Source: Candidatus Omnitrophota bacterium
Lineage (GTDB): Bacteria > Omnitrophota > Gorgyraeia > Gorgyraeales > Gorgyraeaceae
Assembly: GCA_018901615.1 (NCBI GenBank)
Contig: JAHIEN010000070.1
Span: 1-7,806 of the forward strand
DNA length: 7,806 nucleotides
Direction: 5' to 3'
Every line of letters begins with the position of its first letter. Position 1 is the first letter of the stretch. Shown here piece after piece: positions 1 to 5,335 of the stretch. The notes under the pieces are model-generated. The model saw nothing but the letters and a program-made list of their open reading frames with translations, was not told the DNA's origin and made no database searches. Made by a program: the position numbers and the translations under genes.

Positions 1-53
1 CGCTAATGTAAACTTATTTTGCTTGATCTACAAGGAAATTAAATCCATCCTTA

Positions 54-62
54 TGCTATAAT
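54..62 (+). promoter_or_regulatory. Extended -10 promoter-like element upstream of lnt
   Basis: TGC followed by TATAAT (57-62) is a perfect extended -10 box. No convincing -35 is visible at the expected distance (about 34-39 reads GGAAAT), but extended -10 promoters can work without one. Start of transcription would fall near 68-70, almost at the intron 5' boundary (72/73). If the intron were absent, RNA would start only about five bases before the lnt ATG, giving a nearly leaderless message. The box overlaps the presumed intron-binding site IBS2, so the AT-rich match could be a coincidence of the intron target. Confidence 0.42.
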
Positions 63-72
63 GTAACTTATG
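58..72 (+). other. Group II intron target: IBS2 (58-64) and IBS1 (66-72)
   Basis: The 15 bases before the GTGCG 5' end of the intron read ATAATGT-A-ACTTATG. ATAATGT is exactly complementary to ACATTAT at 318-324 inside the intron. ACTTATG pairs over seven bases (one G-U) with TATAAGT at 499-505. The order, the spacing and the abutment of IBS1 to the 5' splice site are as expected for the two exon-intron pairings of bacterial group II introns. The pairing is read from the sequence; the functional role is inferred. Confidence 0.75.
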
Positions 73-317
73 GTGCGCCCAGCGAAGCTATTGTAAGCTA
101 ACGGGTGAACCTGTCCCAAGAAAAAAAAAAAAGTTTAGAGGACAGGAAGTCCCGTCAAGGTAAGTACCGAGACGCCTTGTAGCTGACTCCACTTTTCTGC
201 TGAGAAGCAGAGGAGCAGAGCGGAGTGACAAACTTTCAAACTGTTAGGATAAAACTAACAGCAATGGAAAGTGCAAAACTACAGCCCGTAGCATAAAGCG
301 AACTCTGCAGCCTCGTA

Positions 318-324
318 ACATTAT
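318..324 (+). other. EBS2 candidate of the group II intron
   Basis: ACATTAT is a perfect 7-bp complement of the exon segment ATAATGT at 58-64. It lies about 246 nt into the intron, within domain I and upstream of EBS1, which is the normal order. Confidence 0.65.
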
Positions 325-498
325 CAGCCGAAAGGCAGAGAAGGCCGAGCAGGTCATGTCGAGCGAAGGCAATAACTGTATGAGTGACTCGGACAAATAA
401 ATAAACTTATACAGGACTTCTTCGGGGTATGGGAGATGGGATGTAGTTAAAGTTTACAATGGAACTGGGGAGACCCTACTTGGTATATAGGCTTTCTC

Positions 499-505
499 TA
501 TAAGT
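499..505 (+). other. EBS1 candidate of the group II intron
   Basis: TATAAGT pairs with ACTTATG (66-72) over seven positions, with one U-G pair at the splice junction. It directly follows the 5' strand of a CTTTCTC/GAGAAAG stem, so it would be presented in a loop as in the ID3 substructure of known introns. Confidence 0.72.
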
Positions 506-653
506 GAAAGAAAATCACGAAGTGAGAAAGAGCCGAGAGGGAGTCCGATGAGGGCATAGTACTAAGGAAGGCAAGGACAACAGAACCTTGTCGAGGGAAG
601 GCTCTCAACTTGAATCAGCTTCCAAAGGAAGTAAGCATGAGGGAGTGTCAGAG

Positions 654-737
654 ATGACTAAAGACCCCAGAGATAAAGTGCGAGAACTTCAGAAGAAGCT
701 ATGGGTTAGCGCAAAGAAGAGCAGGAGGGACAGATAA
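654..737 (+). pseudogene. Remnant N-terminus of group II intron reverse transcriptase/maturase
   Basis: An ATG preceded by GAGGGAG (639-645, 8 nt spacing) opens a 27-codon frame that ends at TAA 735-737. The peptide contains RDKVRELQKKLW and then AKKSRR, which resembles the first residues of LtrA-like intron-encoded proteins (KVRELQRKLY..AK....RRF), as recalled without a search. In a full intron the reverse transcriptase, maturase and endonuclease domains follow, about 400 further residues. Here the frame ends and the sequence passes within about 50 nt to domain V. The deletion junction is probably near 730-740. No other part of the protein is recognisable. Confidence 0.72.
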
Positions 738-786
738 TCTATCCCAACCCTGTGCATTTGAAGGCCTAACCAAGAAGATTCTCGGT

Positions 787-820
787 AAGCCGTGTGATTC
801 GAAAAGGTCACGCACGGAAT
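787..820 (+). ncRNA. Group II intron domain V
   Basis: The 34-nt segment has the standard domain V layout: AGC triad at 788-790, GAAA tetraloop at 801-804, upper stem 795-799 with 806-810, and the two-base CG bulge at 811-812. The lower stem CCGTG/CACGG pairs. Oddities are A-A (788/819) and G-A (789/818) in place of the usual A-U and G-U partners of the triad, and C-A (800/805) below the tetraloop. The outermost pair is A-U instead of G-C, so it is compensated. Confidence 0.82.
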
Positions 821-822
821 TG

Positions 823-890
823 AAAGGGAGGAAATGGAGACAGGACTTATGCTAACATTAACAGTGTAAGCACCTGCGCCTTTACTTTAC
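823..890 (+). ncRNA. Group II intron domain VI with bulged branch-point A884
   Basis: AAAG (823-826) pairs with CUUU (885-888), and GGAGG (827-831) pairs with CCUUU (879-883, two G-U), leaving A884 as a single unpaired base. This places the branch-point adenosine seven bases from the intron 3' end at C890, as in classical domain VI. The helix continues with CAGG/CCUG (841-844 / 873-876) and CUUA/UAAG (846-849 / 867-870). The GGAGG here is inside the stem and about 60 nt from lnt, so it is not a usable ribosome binding site for that gene. Confidence 0.78.
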
Positions 891-892
891 CA

Positions 893-2371
893 ATGATAAA
901 AAATCTTATTTTAATTTCTTTCGCTAGTTTATTTTTAGTTTTTGCTTTCCCGAAATTTAGCATAAGTTTACTTGCTTTTATCGGATTTATCCCGCTTTTT
1001 TTCGCGCTCCACAATAAGTCCCCTAAAAAGGCGTTTCTTATCTCATATCTCTGCGGGTTTTTGTTCTATCTCGGGACCCTGCACTGGCTCTATCATGTTA
1101 CGGTTTTCGGGCTGATAGCGCTATCCCTGTATCTTGGCCTGTATTTTGGGATCTTTGGTTTTTTGTTTAATCGGATTACATTCGCCCTCCGCCCTTCACT
1201 CTTCACCCTTTTTCTGATCCCTCTTATCTGGACAGGCCTTGAATGGCTTCAGGCCCATCTTTTTAGCGGCTTTGGCTGGGCGCTCTTAGGTTATTCGCAA
1301 TACAGAAATACCCTCCTCATACAGATCGCTGATTTTTCAGGAGTATATGGGGTTTCTTTTGTGATAATGATGATGAATGTGGCAATTTGGAGATCGATCA
1401 GGAGGACTAAGTTGCGTAGCGCAAAGGAAAAATGCTATGCGCTACCTGCCCCGTACCCTTGTGGTGCGGGGTGCACTGCGCTCTATGCAATACTAATTCT
1501 CATCGCAGTCTATAGTTATGGTTTTTTCAGGCTTAACCAGCAGGAGATAGACGCGGATAGCGTCAAAATATCGGTTATCCAGGGCAATATCCCGCAGGAG
1601 GCCAAATGGGACCCTCGTGCCACAGATGATATAATAAAACAATATACAAACCTTACAAGGCTTGCGGCATTTGAGAATCCTGATCTGATAATCTGGCCAG
1701 AGACTTCTTTTCCAGGTTTTTTTATAGACGACGAAGAAGAAACAGCCAGTGTCCTGAAGCTGGCAAAAGAGATAATGATACCAATACTGGCAGGAGCTAA
1801 CACGACGAGCGGTTTAGATACTTACAACAGCGCTGTTTTAATCTCTTCAAAAGGAGAGATAGAGTCTGAGTATAACAAGATCCACCTTGTCCCATTCGGT
1901 GAATATGTGCCGTTTTCAGATAGATTTCCGCTCTTGCGCAGACTGGTCCTTGGCGAACTCGGAGGATTTACTGCAGGCCACGATTTCACGCTGTTCGAGG
2001 TTAAACCTCGAACAGCTAATGTTCGAGGTTTAACCTCGAACATGAATTTCGCGGCCCTGATTTGCTTTGAAGATATATTTCCTGCGATGGCCAGGCGATT
2101 TGTCCAGGACGGAGCCGAGTTTCTAGTGGTTATAACCAATGACGCCTGGTATGGCAAAAGCGGCGCAGCATACCAGCATGCGGCATGCTCAGTATTCAGG
2201 GCAATAGAGAATAGAGTGCCTGTTGTAAGAAGCGCCAATACAGGCTATTCATGTTTCATAGATTCAAAAGGTAAGATTTATGATTCAGTAGAAGAGGGCG
2301 GGTCCCACCTATTTATCACAGGACATAAAACCTCAAGAGTAACTTTACTCCGTAATAAAATCTCTAATTAA
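893..2371 (+). CDS. lnt: Apolipoprotein N-acyltransferase
   Basis: Transfers an acyl chain from phospholipid to the N-terminal cysteine of diacylated lipoproteins in the inner membrane, the last step of maturation before Lol export. The 492-residue protein has hydrophobic membrane segments over about residues 4-165 and a last one near 195-212. A nitrilase-type (CN hydrolase) domain follows at about 224-470. The catalytic triad is visible: E270 (IIWPETSFP), K329 (YNKIHLVPFGEY) and C391 (LICFEDIFP). E337 and E393 match further conserved acidic positions. Length is close to the E. coli protein (512). The start at 893 begins the usual short N-terminus before the first membrane helix. There is no Shine-Dalgarno sequence, and the group II intron ends two bases upstream. 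Two structured in-frame insertions are present, encoding residues about 173-199 (1412-1490) and 367-384 (1992-2042). The second lies only a few residues before the catalytic cysteine. Confidence 0.95.
   Translation: MIKNLILISFASLFLVFAFPKFSISLLAFIGFIPLFFALHNKSPKKAFLISYLCGFLFYLGTLHWLYHVTVFGLIALSLYLGLYFGIFGFLFNRITFALRPSLFTLFLIPLIWTGLEWLQAHLFSGFGWALLGYSQYRNTLLIQIADFSGVYGVSFVIMMMNVAIWRSIRRTKLRSAKEKCYALPAPYPCGAGCTALYAILILIAVYSYGFFRLNQQEIDADSVKISVIQGNIPQEAKWDPRATDDIIKQYTNLTRLAAFENPDLIIWPETSFPGFFIDDEEETASVLKLAKEIMIPILAGANTTSGLDTYNSAVLISSKGEIESEYNKIHLVPFGEYVPFSDRFPLLRRLVLGELGGFTAGHDFTLFEVKPRTANVRGLTSNMNFAALICFEDIFPAMARRFVQDGAEFLVVITNDAWYGKSGAAYQHAACSVFRAIENRVPVVRSANTGYSCFIDSKGKIYDSVEEGGSHLFITGHKTSRVTLLRNKISN
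1412..1490. repeat. Hairpin-rich in-frame insertion inside lnt
   Basis: The segment folds into nested inverted repeats. GTAGCGCA (1416-1423) pairs with TGCGCTAC (1438-1445), and CCCCGTACC (1449-1457) pairs with GGTGCGGGG (1463-1471). The outer TTGCGTAGCGCA (1412-1423) can pair alternatively with TGCGCTCTATGCAA (1477-1490). It encodes residues about 173-199, a Cys- and Pro-rich, charged stretch (AKEKCYALPAPYPCGAGC) just before the last membrane segment. The base composition and palindromes suggest an inserted element rather than ancestral lnt sequence. No second copy is visible in the window. Confidence 0.55.
1992..2042. repeat. Double palindromic repeat inserted in frame in lnt (51 nt)
   Basis: Two 23-nt palindromes lie at 1992-2014 and 2020-2042, separated by GCTAA. 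Each has 11-nt arms TGTTCGAGGTT / AACCTCGAACA around a single central base (A in the first, T in the second), so the second copy is the exact reverse complement of the first. The total is 51 nt, exactly 17 codons. Removing it would join T366-L to N385 (T-L-N-F-A-A) just before the catalytic motif LICFED. A third copy at 2412-2434 shares 30 identical bases (1992-2021 = 2412-2441). Confidence 0.85.
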
Positions 2372-2411
2372 AAGGTAATCGGTGAGTTAACAAGGGATGT
2401 AGGTTCTCAAG

Positions 2412-2434
2412 TGTTCGAGGTTAAACCTCGAACA
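2412..2434. repeat. Third copy of the 23-nt palindromic repeat
   Basis: Same 11-nt arms and central A as the first copy in lnt. Identity extends through the following GCTAATG to 2441, so 30 bases are shared. It lies 41 bases after the lnt stop. It could form a hairpin in the lnt 3' end but is not followed by a T-run, so a terminator role is not supported. Confidence 0.8.
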
Positions 2435-2440
2435 GCTAAT

Positions 2441-2527
2441 GGCCAGCGGGTGACATGGCGACAGGTTCCCTGCTGACCGCAGCGAAAGCGAGGACAGCAG
2501 GGTGTCGCCGTGGCAGGACCCGCTGCC
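2441..2527. repeat. Large imperfect hairpin element (about 87 nt)
   Basis: Successive arms pair. CAGCGGGT (2444-2451) pairs with ACCCGCTG (2518-2525), GGCGACA (2457-2463) with TGTCGCC (2503-2509), and CCCTGCTG (2468-2475) with CAGCAGGG (2495-2502), with GGTT bulged. The tip is CGC-AGCGAAA-GCG. The GC-rich composition contrasts with the AT-rich promoter that follows. There is no T-run on either side, so it looks like a miniature palindromic repeat rather than an intrinsic terminator. Stopping transcription from lnt remains possible. Confidence 0.7.
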
Positions 2528-2562
2528 TTGTAGAAACAATATTACAAAAAGCCCTATTTTTA

Positions 2563-2591
2563 TTGACACTATATCATATATAAGATATAAT
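2563..2591 (+). promoter_or_regulatory. Consensus sigma70-type promoter for lysS
   Basis: TTGACA (2563-2568), a spacer of exactly 17 bp, and TATAAT (2586-2591): a full consensus match. The predicted start near 2598 gives a leader of about 15 nt that begins at the ribosome binding site. It probably drives lysS-lolC-lolD and perhaps ilvE-mcsA-mcsB, as no other strong promoter is visible further right. Confidence 0.88.
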
Positions 2592-2596
2592 TGCCG

Positions 2597-2604
2597 AGAA
2601 GGAG
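2597..2604 (+). promoter_or_regulatory. Ribosome binding site fixing the lysS start
   Basis: AGAAGGAG lies 8 nt before ATG 2613. It supports this start over the upstream in-frame ATG at 2502, which lies inside the hairpin element and before the promoter. Confidence 0.88.
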
Positions 2605-2612
2605 TGCATATC

Positions 2613-4058
2613 ATGGAAGAAATCAATGAGTTTGTCCGGCAGAGGATTGATAAGTTAAATGCCCTCAAAGAGATAGGCATTGAGGCTTATGGCAGGTATT
2701 TTAATAAGGCGCAGAGTATAGAGAAGTTAGTTGAGGGCTTTGAAGAAGGCGCTGAGGTTCAGACTGCTGGAAGGATCACCGCGCTTAGGGAGCATGGAAA
2801 GAGCGCGTTTTTAGATCTCAGGGATTCGACAGGAAGAGCGCAAATCTACGTAAAGTTAAATACCATTGGCGAAGATAATTTTAATAATATATTTAAAAGG
2901 TTAGATATAGGAGATATATTAGGGGTAAAAGGCAGACTTTTTAAGACCAGGACAGGCGAGATCACTGTGAATGCCGAGGAGATCACAATGCTGGCCAAAG
3001 GCCTGAGGCCATTGCCTGAAAAGTGGCACGGCCTGAAAGACGTAGAGATAAGATACCGCCAGAGGTATGTGGACCTTGTAGTAAACGAAGACGTACGAAA
3101 GGTTTTTCAATTACGCAGCTTGATAGTTTCAAAGATCAGGAGATTCTTAGACGACAGAGGATTTTTAGAGGTAGAGACACCTATGATGCATTCTCTGGCA
3201 GGAGGCGCCGCAGGCGAGCCATTTAAGACGCATCATAAGGCCCTGGACATAGATCTATTCCTGCGGCTTGCGCCAGAGCTTCATCTAAAGAGACTTTTAG
3301 TAGGCGGCTTTGACAAGGTGTATGAATTGAACAGGAGTTTCAGGAACGAAGGGATCTCTGTAAAGCATAATCCTGAGTTTACCATGATAGAGATATACCA
3401 GGCGTATTCTGACTGCGAGGGCATGATGCGGCTCACAGAAGAGCTGTTTGCGTACGTTGCCCAGGAAACGCTCGGCGCGTTAAAGATTAAATTTAAAGAC
3501 CAGGAGATAGATTTAACTACACCTTGGATCAAATGGTCATTCGCTGAAGAGATCAAAAAGAAGTTTGATATAAACCCGGATGATGATTCAAAGGTGTGGA
3601 TTAAAAAACTTAAGGCCAAAGGGGTTGATTTTAAGGGCAAGGACATTAATCGCTCGCAGATAGTGAATATTATCTCAGAGATGATCGAGCCAGAGGCAAA
3701 GGATAAGCCGATATTCGTGGTTGACCTTTTTGCGGAACTCTGCCCTTTGGCAAAAAAGAAAAAAGACAACCCATTATTGACTGACAGGTTTGAACTTTTT
3801 ATAAGCGGCATGGAAATCGCTAACGCCTATTCCGAGCTCAATGACCCTATTGAGCAGAAGAAAAGATTCCATGAGCAGTTGATGGAGCAGGAAGGTATAA
3901 AAAAAATCGACGAGGATTTTATAAGGGCGCTGGAATACGGCATGCCTCCAGCAGGAGGCCTGGGTATTGGCATAGACAGGCTGGTGATGCTTTTGGCAAA
4001 TCAGCCGTCAATAAGAGACGTGATCTTATTCCCGCAGTTGAAACCAGAGCAAATATGA
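2613..4058 (+). CDS. lysS: Lysine--tRNA ligase, class II
   Basis: Attaches lysine to tRNA-Lys in the cytoplasm. The 481-residue protein has an N-terminal anticodon-binding OB fold (about residues 50-123) and the linker RPLPEKWHGLKDVEIRYRQR typical of class II LysRS. The class II core follows: motif 1 (FLEVETPMM, about 184), motif 2 (SFRNEGISVKHNPEFTMIE, with R244) and motif 3 (GGLGIGIDRLVMLL, with R456). The C-terminal FPQLKPE matches family members. Length is normal (E. coli about 505). The start is chosen for its strong ribosome binding site and because the consensus promoter lies immediately upstream. The stop overlaps the next start as ATGA, so the permease gene is translationally coupled. 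Confidence 0.96.
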   Translation: MEEINEFVRQRIDKLNALKEIGIEAYGRYFNKAQSIEKLVEGFEEGAEVQTAGRITALREHGKSAFLDLRDSTGRAQIYVKLNTIGEDNFNNIFKRLDIGDILGVKGRLFKTRTGEITVNAEEITMLAKGLRPLPEKWHGLKDVEIRYRQRYVDLVVNEDVRKVFQLRSLIVSKIRRFLDDRGFLEVETPMMHSLAGGAAGEPFKTHHKALDIDLFLRLAPELHLKRLLVGGFDKVYELNRSFRNEGISVKHNPEFTMIEIYQAYSDCEGMMRLTEELFAYVAQETLGALKIKFKDQEIDLTTPWIKWSFAEEIKKKFDINPDDDSKVWIKKLKAKGVDFKGKDINRSQIVNIISEMIEPEAKDKPIFVVDLFAELCPLAKKKKDNPLLTDRFELFISGMEIANAYSELNDPIEQKKRFHEQLMEQEGIKKIDEDFIRALEYGMPPAGGLGIGIDRLVMLLANQPSIRDVILFPQLKPEQI

Positions 4059-5236
4059 GATACGAATTGTGGATCAGTTTTAGATATTTGGTTTCAAAGC
4101 GCAGGGAAAAGTTTATTTCCATCATAAGCTTTATTTCGATAATGGGCGTGGCAGTCGGAGTGGCCGCGCTTATTGTGGTCCTGGCTGTAATGAGCGGGTT
4201 TGACAATGATCTGCGCGATAAAATAGTAGGCACAAATTCTCATATAGTGATTGAAAAAGAAGGAGGGATCGAGAATTACAACTTCCTGATAGAGGAATTA
4301 GACAATATGCCGGATGTAGTAGCAAGTTCTCCCTTTGTAAACGGCCAGGCATTGATCAAGACAGAAAAAGAGGTCCTGGGAGTTATATTCAGGGGTATAG
4401 ATCCCGATAGAGAACAAAAAGTAACAAAGCTCGGCGAGTATTTGCAGGCAGGCACGCTTTCTCTTGAAAAGGACAGCGTGCTGATAGGAGCTGAGCTCGC
4501 GTGGAGATTAAATTTCAATATAGGGGATGCAGTTTCTTTGGTATCTGCCGCGAGTCCAAAGCCAAAAGAGTTTATAGTATCTGGCATCTTTAAATCAGGT
4601 ATGTTTGACTATGACATGAACCTGGTTTTCACCAGCATCGAAGGCGCGCAAGAGTTTTATGATGTCGGAGACATGGCAGGCGGCATAGGCATAAGAGTAG
4701 CTGACGCGTACAAGGCAGACATCATAAAAGACACGATACAGGAAGAAATAGGATTTGATTACTGGGTAAGGAGCTGGTCAGACCTGAATAAAAATCTGTT
4801 CAGCGCGCTGAAACTTGAAAAGATGACCATGTTTATTATACTGGCGCTGATAGTGCTGGTAGCGTGTTTTAATATAGTCTCAACTCTCATAATGATGGTG
4901 ATGGAAAAGACAAAGGATATAGGCATCTTAAAATCCATTGGCGCAACAAATTCAAGTGTAAAGAGTATTTTTATGCTGAACGGCTTCCTTATAGGTTTTT
5001 TAGGCACGGCGATTGGCGGCGCATGCGGCTTTGTCTTATGCTATATATTGAAAACATATCAATTTATAAAATTGCCTAGAGATATTTATTACATAGATAG
5101 GCTGCCGGTCAACCTTAATATTAACGATGCGATAACTGTGATTATATCGGCAATGATGATCACCTTGATTTCTACTGTTTACCCTGCGTGGCAGGCAGCC
5201 AGGCTTCAACCTGTGGACGCGCTGAGGTATGAATAA
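4055..5236 (+). CDS. lolC: Lipoprotein-releasing ABC transporter permease (LolC/LolE family)
   Basis: Inner-membrane subunit of the Lol complex that extracts acylated lipoproteins for transfer to the outer membrane. The 393 residues show the family layout. An N-terminal membrane helix (about 20-46) follows the motif RYLVSKRREKFISIISFIS. A large periplasmic MacB-like domain covers about 47-255. Three C-terminal helices follow at about 258-282, 308-332 and 356-378. Between helices 2 and 3 is the coupling region EKTKDIGILKSIGAT, and the end PAWQAARLQPVDALRYE is typical. Only one permease is seen beside lolD, so the complex may use a homodimer or a single LolF-like subunit; LolC, LolE or LolF cannot be told apart here. 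The start overlaps the lysS stop by four bases with no clear Shine-Dalgarno sequence, pointing to coupling. Confidence 0.93.
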   Translation: MRYELWISFRYLVSKRREKFISIISFISIMGVAVGVAALIVVLAVMSGFDNDLRDKIVGTNSHIVIEKEGGIENYNFLIEELDNMPDVVASSPFVNGQALIKTEKEVLGVIFRGIDPDREQKVTKLGEYLQAGTLSLEKDSVLIGAELAWRLNFNIGDAVSLVSAASPKPKEFIVSGIFKSGMFDYDMNLVFTSIEGAQEFYDVGDMAGGIGIRVADAYKADIIKDTIQEEIGFDYWVRSWSDLNKNLFSALKLEKMTMFIILALIVLVACFNIVSTLIMMVMEKTKDIGILKSIGATNSSVKSIFMLNGFLIGFLGTAIGGACGFVLCYILKTYQFIKLPRDIYYIDRLPVNLNINDAITVIISAMMITLISTVYPAWQAARLQPVDALRYE

Positions 5237-5250
5237 ACCCCTCGACGCAT

Positions 5251-5270
5251 CCCCGGCCTAAAGGCCGTGG
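5251..5270. repeat. Hairpin in the lolC-lolD gap (first)
   Basis: CGGCCT/AGGCCG with loop AA and outer CC/GG pairs forms a compact hairpin shortly after the lolC stop. CCCC at 5251-5254 could alternatively pair with GGGG at 5280-5283. No T-run follows. It may be a small repeat element and could modulate read-through to lolD. Confidence 0.55.
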
Positions 5271-5286
5271 TATTTGCTCGGGGTAA

Positions 5287-5318
5287 TCCTGAGCGGCGCC
5301 TTTGGCGCCGTCGAAGGA
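5287..5318. repeat. Hairpin repeat of TCCTGAGC...GTCGAAGGA type
   Basis: TCCTGAGC, then GGCGCC-TTT-GGCGCC (5295-5309), then GTCGAAGGA. The flanks match, from memory, a short palindromic repeat common in metagenomic bacteria (CCTGAGC...GTCGAAGG). It lies just before the lolD start and lets the lolD frame run upstream to an in-frame ATG at 5267, which I do not take as the start. Confidence 0.6.
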
Positions 5319-5335
5319 TAAAAAACCGCGGAACT

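Larger units (their letters stand above)
73..890 (+). mobile_element. ORF-deleted group II intron (about 818 nt)
   Basis: The element begins GTGCGCCCAGC, matching the group II 5' consensus GTGYG, and ends ...TTTAC, matching the AY 3' end. Domain I text covers roughly 73-530 and includes the EBS2 and EBS1 candidates. EBS1 follows the 5' strand of a CTTTCTC/GAGAAAG stem (492-498 / 524-530). Domain III-like sequence with a CAAGG/CCTTG hairpin lies at about 540-600, domain V at 787-820 and domain VI at 823-890. Full bacterial group II introns are usually 2-3 kb because domain IV carries a reverse transcriptase/maturase. Here domain IV keeps only a 27-codon remnant (654-737) and about 50 further bases. 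Any splicing or mobility would therefore need a maturase supplied in trans, or be self-catalysed. It sits directly in front of lnt. Boundaries are inferred from the consensus ends and pairings. Confidence 0.88.

Noticed and set aside
73..890. A structured RNA such as RNase P RNA, tmRNA or a large riboswitch (the region is rich in short stems and has GGACAGGAAGTCCC).
   Set aside because: The GTGCG start, 34-nt domain V, domain VI with a bulged A, exon-complementary EBS1/EBS2 and a reverse transcriptase leader peptide together fit a group II intron much better.
1516..2238. Open frames on the minus strand inside lnt (1516-1803 and 1822-2238).
   Set aside because: They are antisense to a well-conserved catalytic domain, have no ribosome sites and encode no recognisable protein; part of one is produced by the palindromes.
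1992..2441. A CRISPR array, because of repeated 23-nt palindromes.
   Set aside because: Only three copies occur, with a 5-nt spacer in one case and 369 nt in the other, two of them inside a coding region; there are no uniform spacers or cas genes.
2412..2527. An intrinsic transcription terminator after lnt.
   Set aside because: The hairpins are strong but no T-run follows on either strand, so only a repeat or insulator role can be suggested.
2502..2612. An upstream lysS start at 2502 giving 37 extra residues.
   Set aside because: It lies in the hairpin element and before the consensus promoter; the extra residues match no LysRS, and ATG 2613 has a strong ribosome site.
3281..3811. A 176-codon minus-strand open frame within lysS.
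   Set aside because: It opposes the conserved class II synthetase core and has Ser/Phe-rich antisense composition with no domain or ribosome site.
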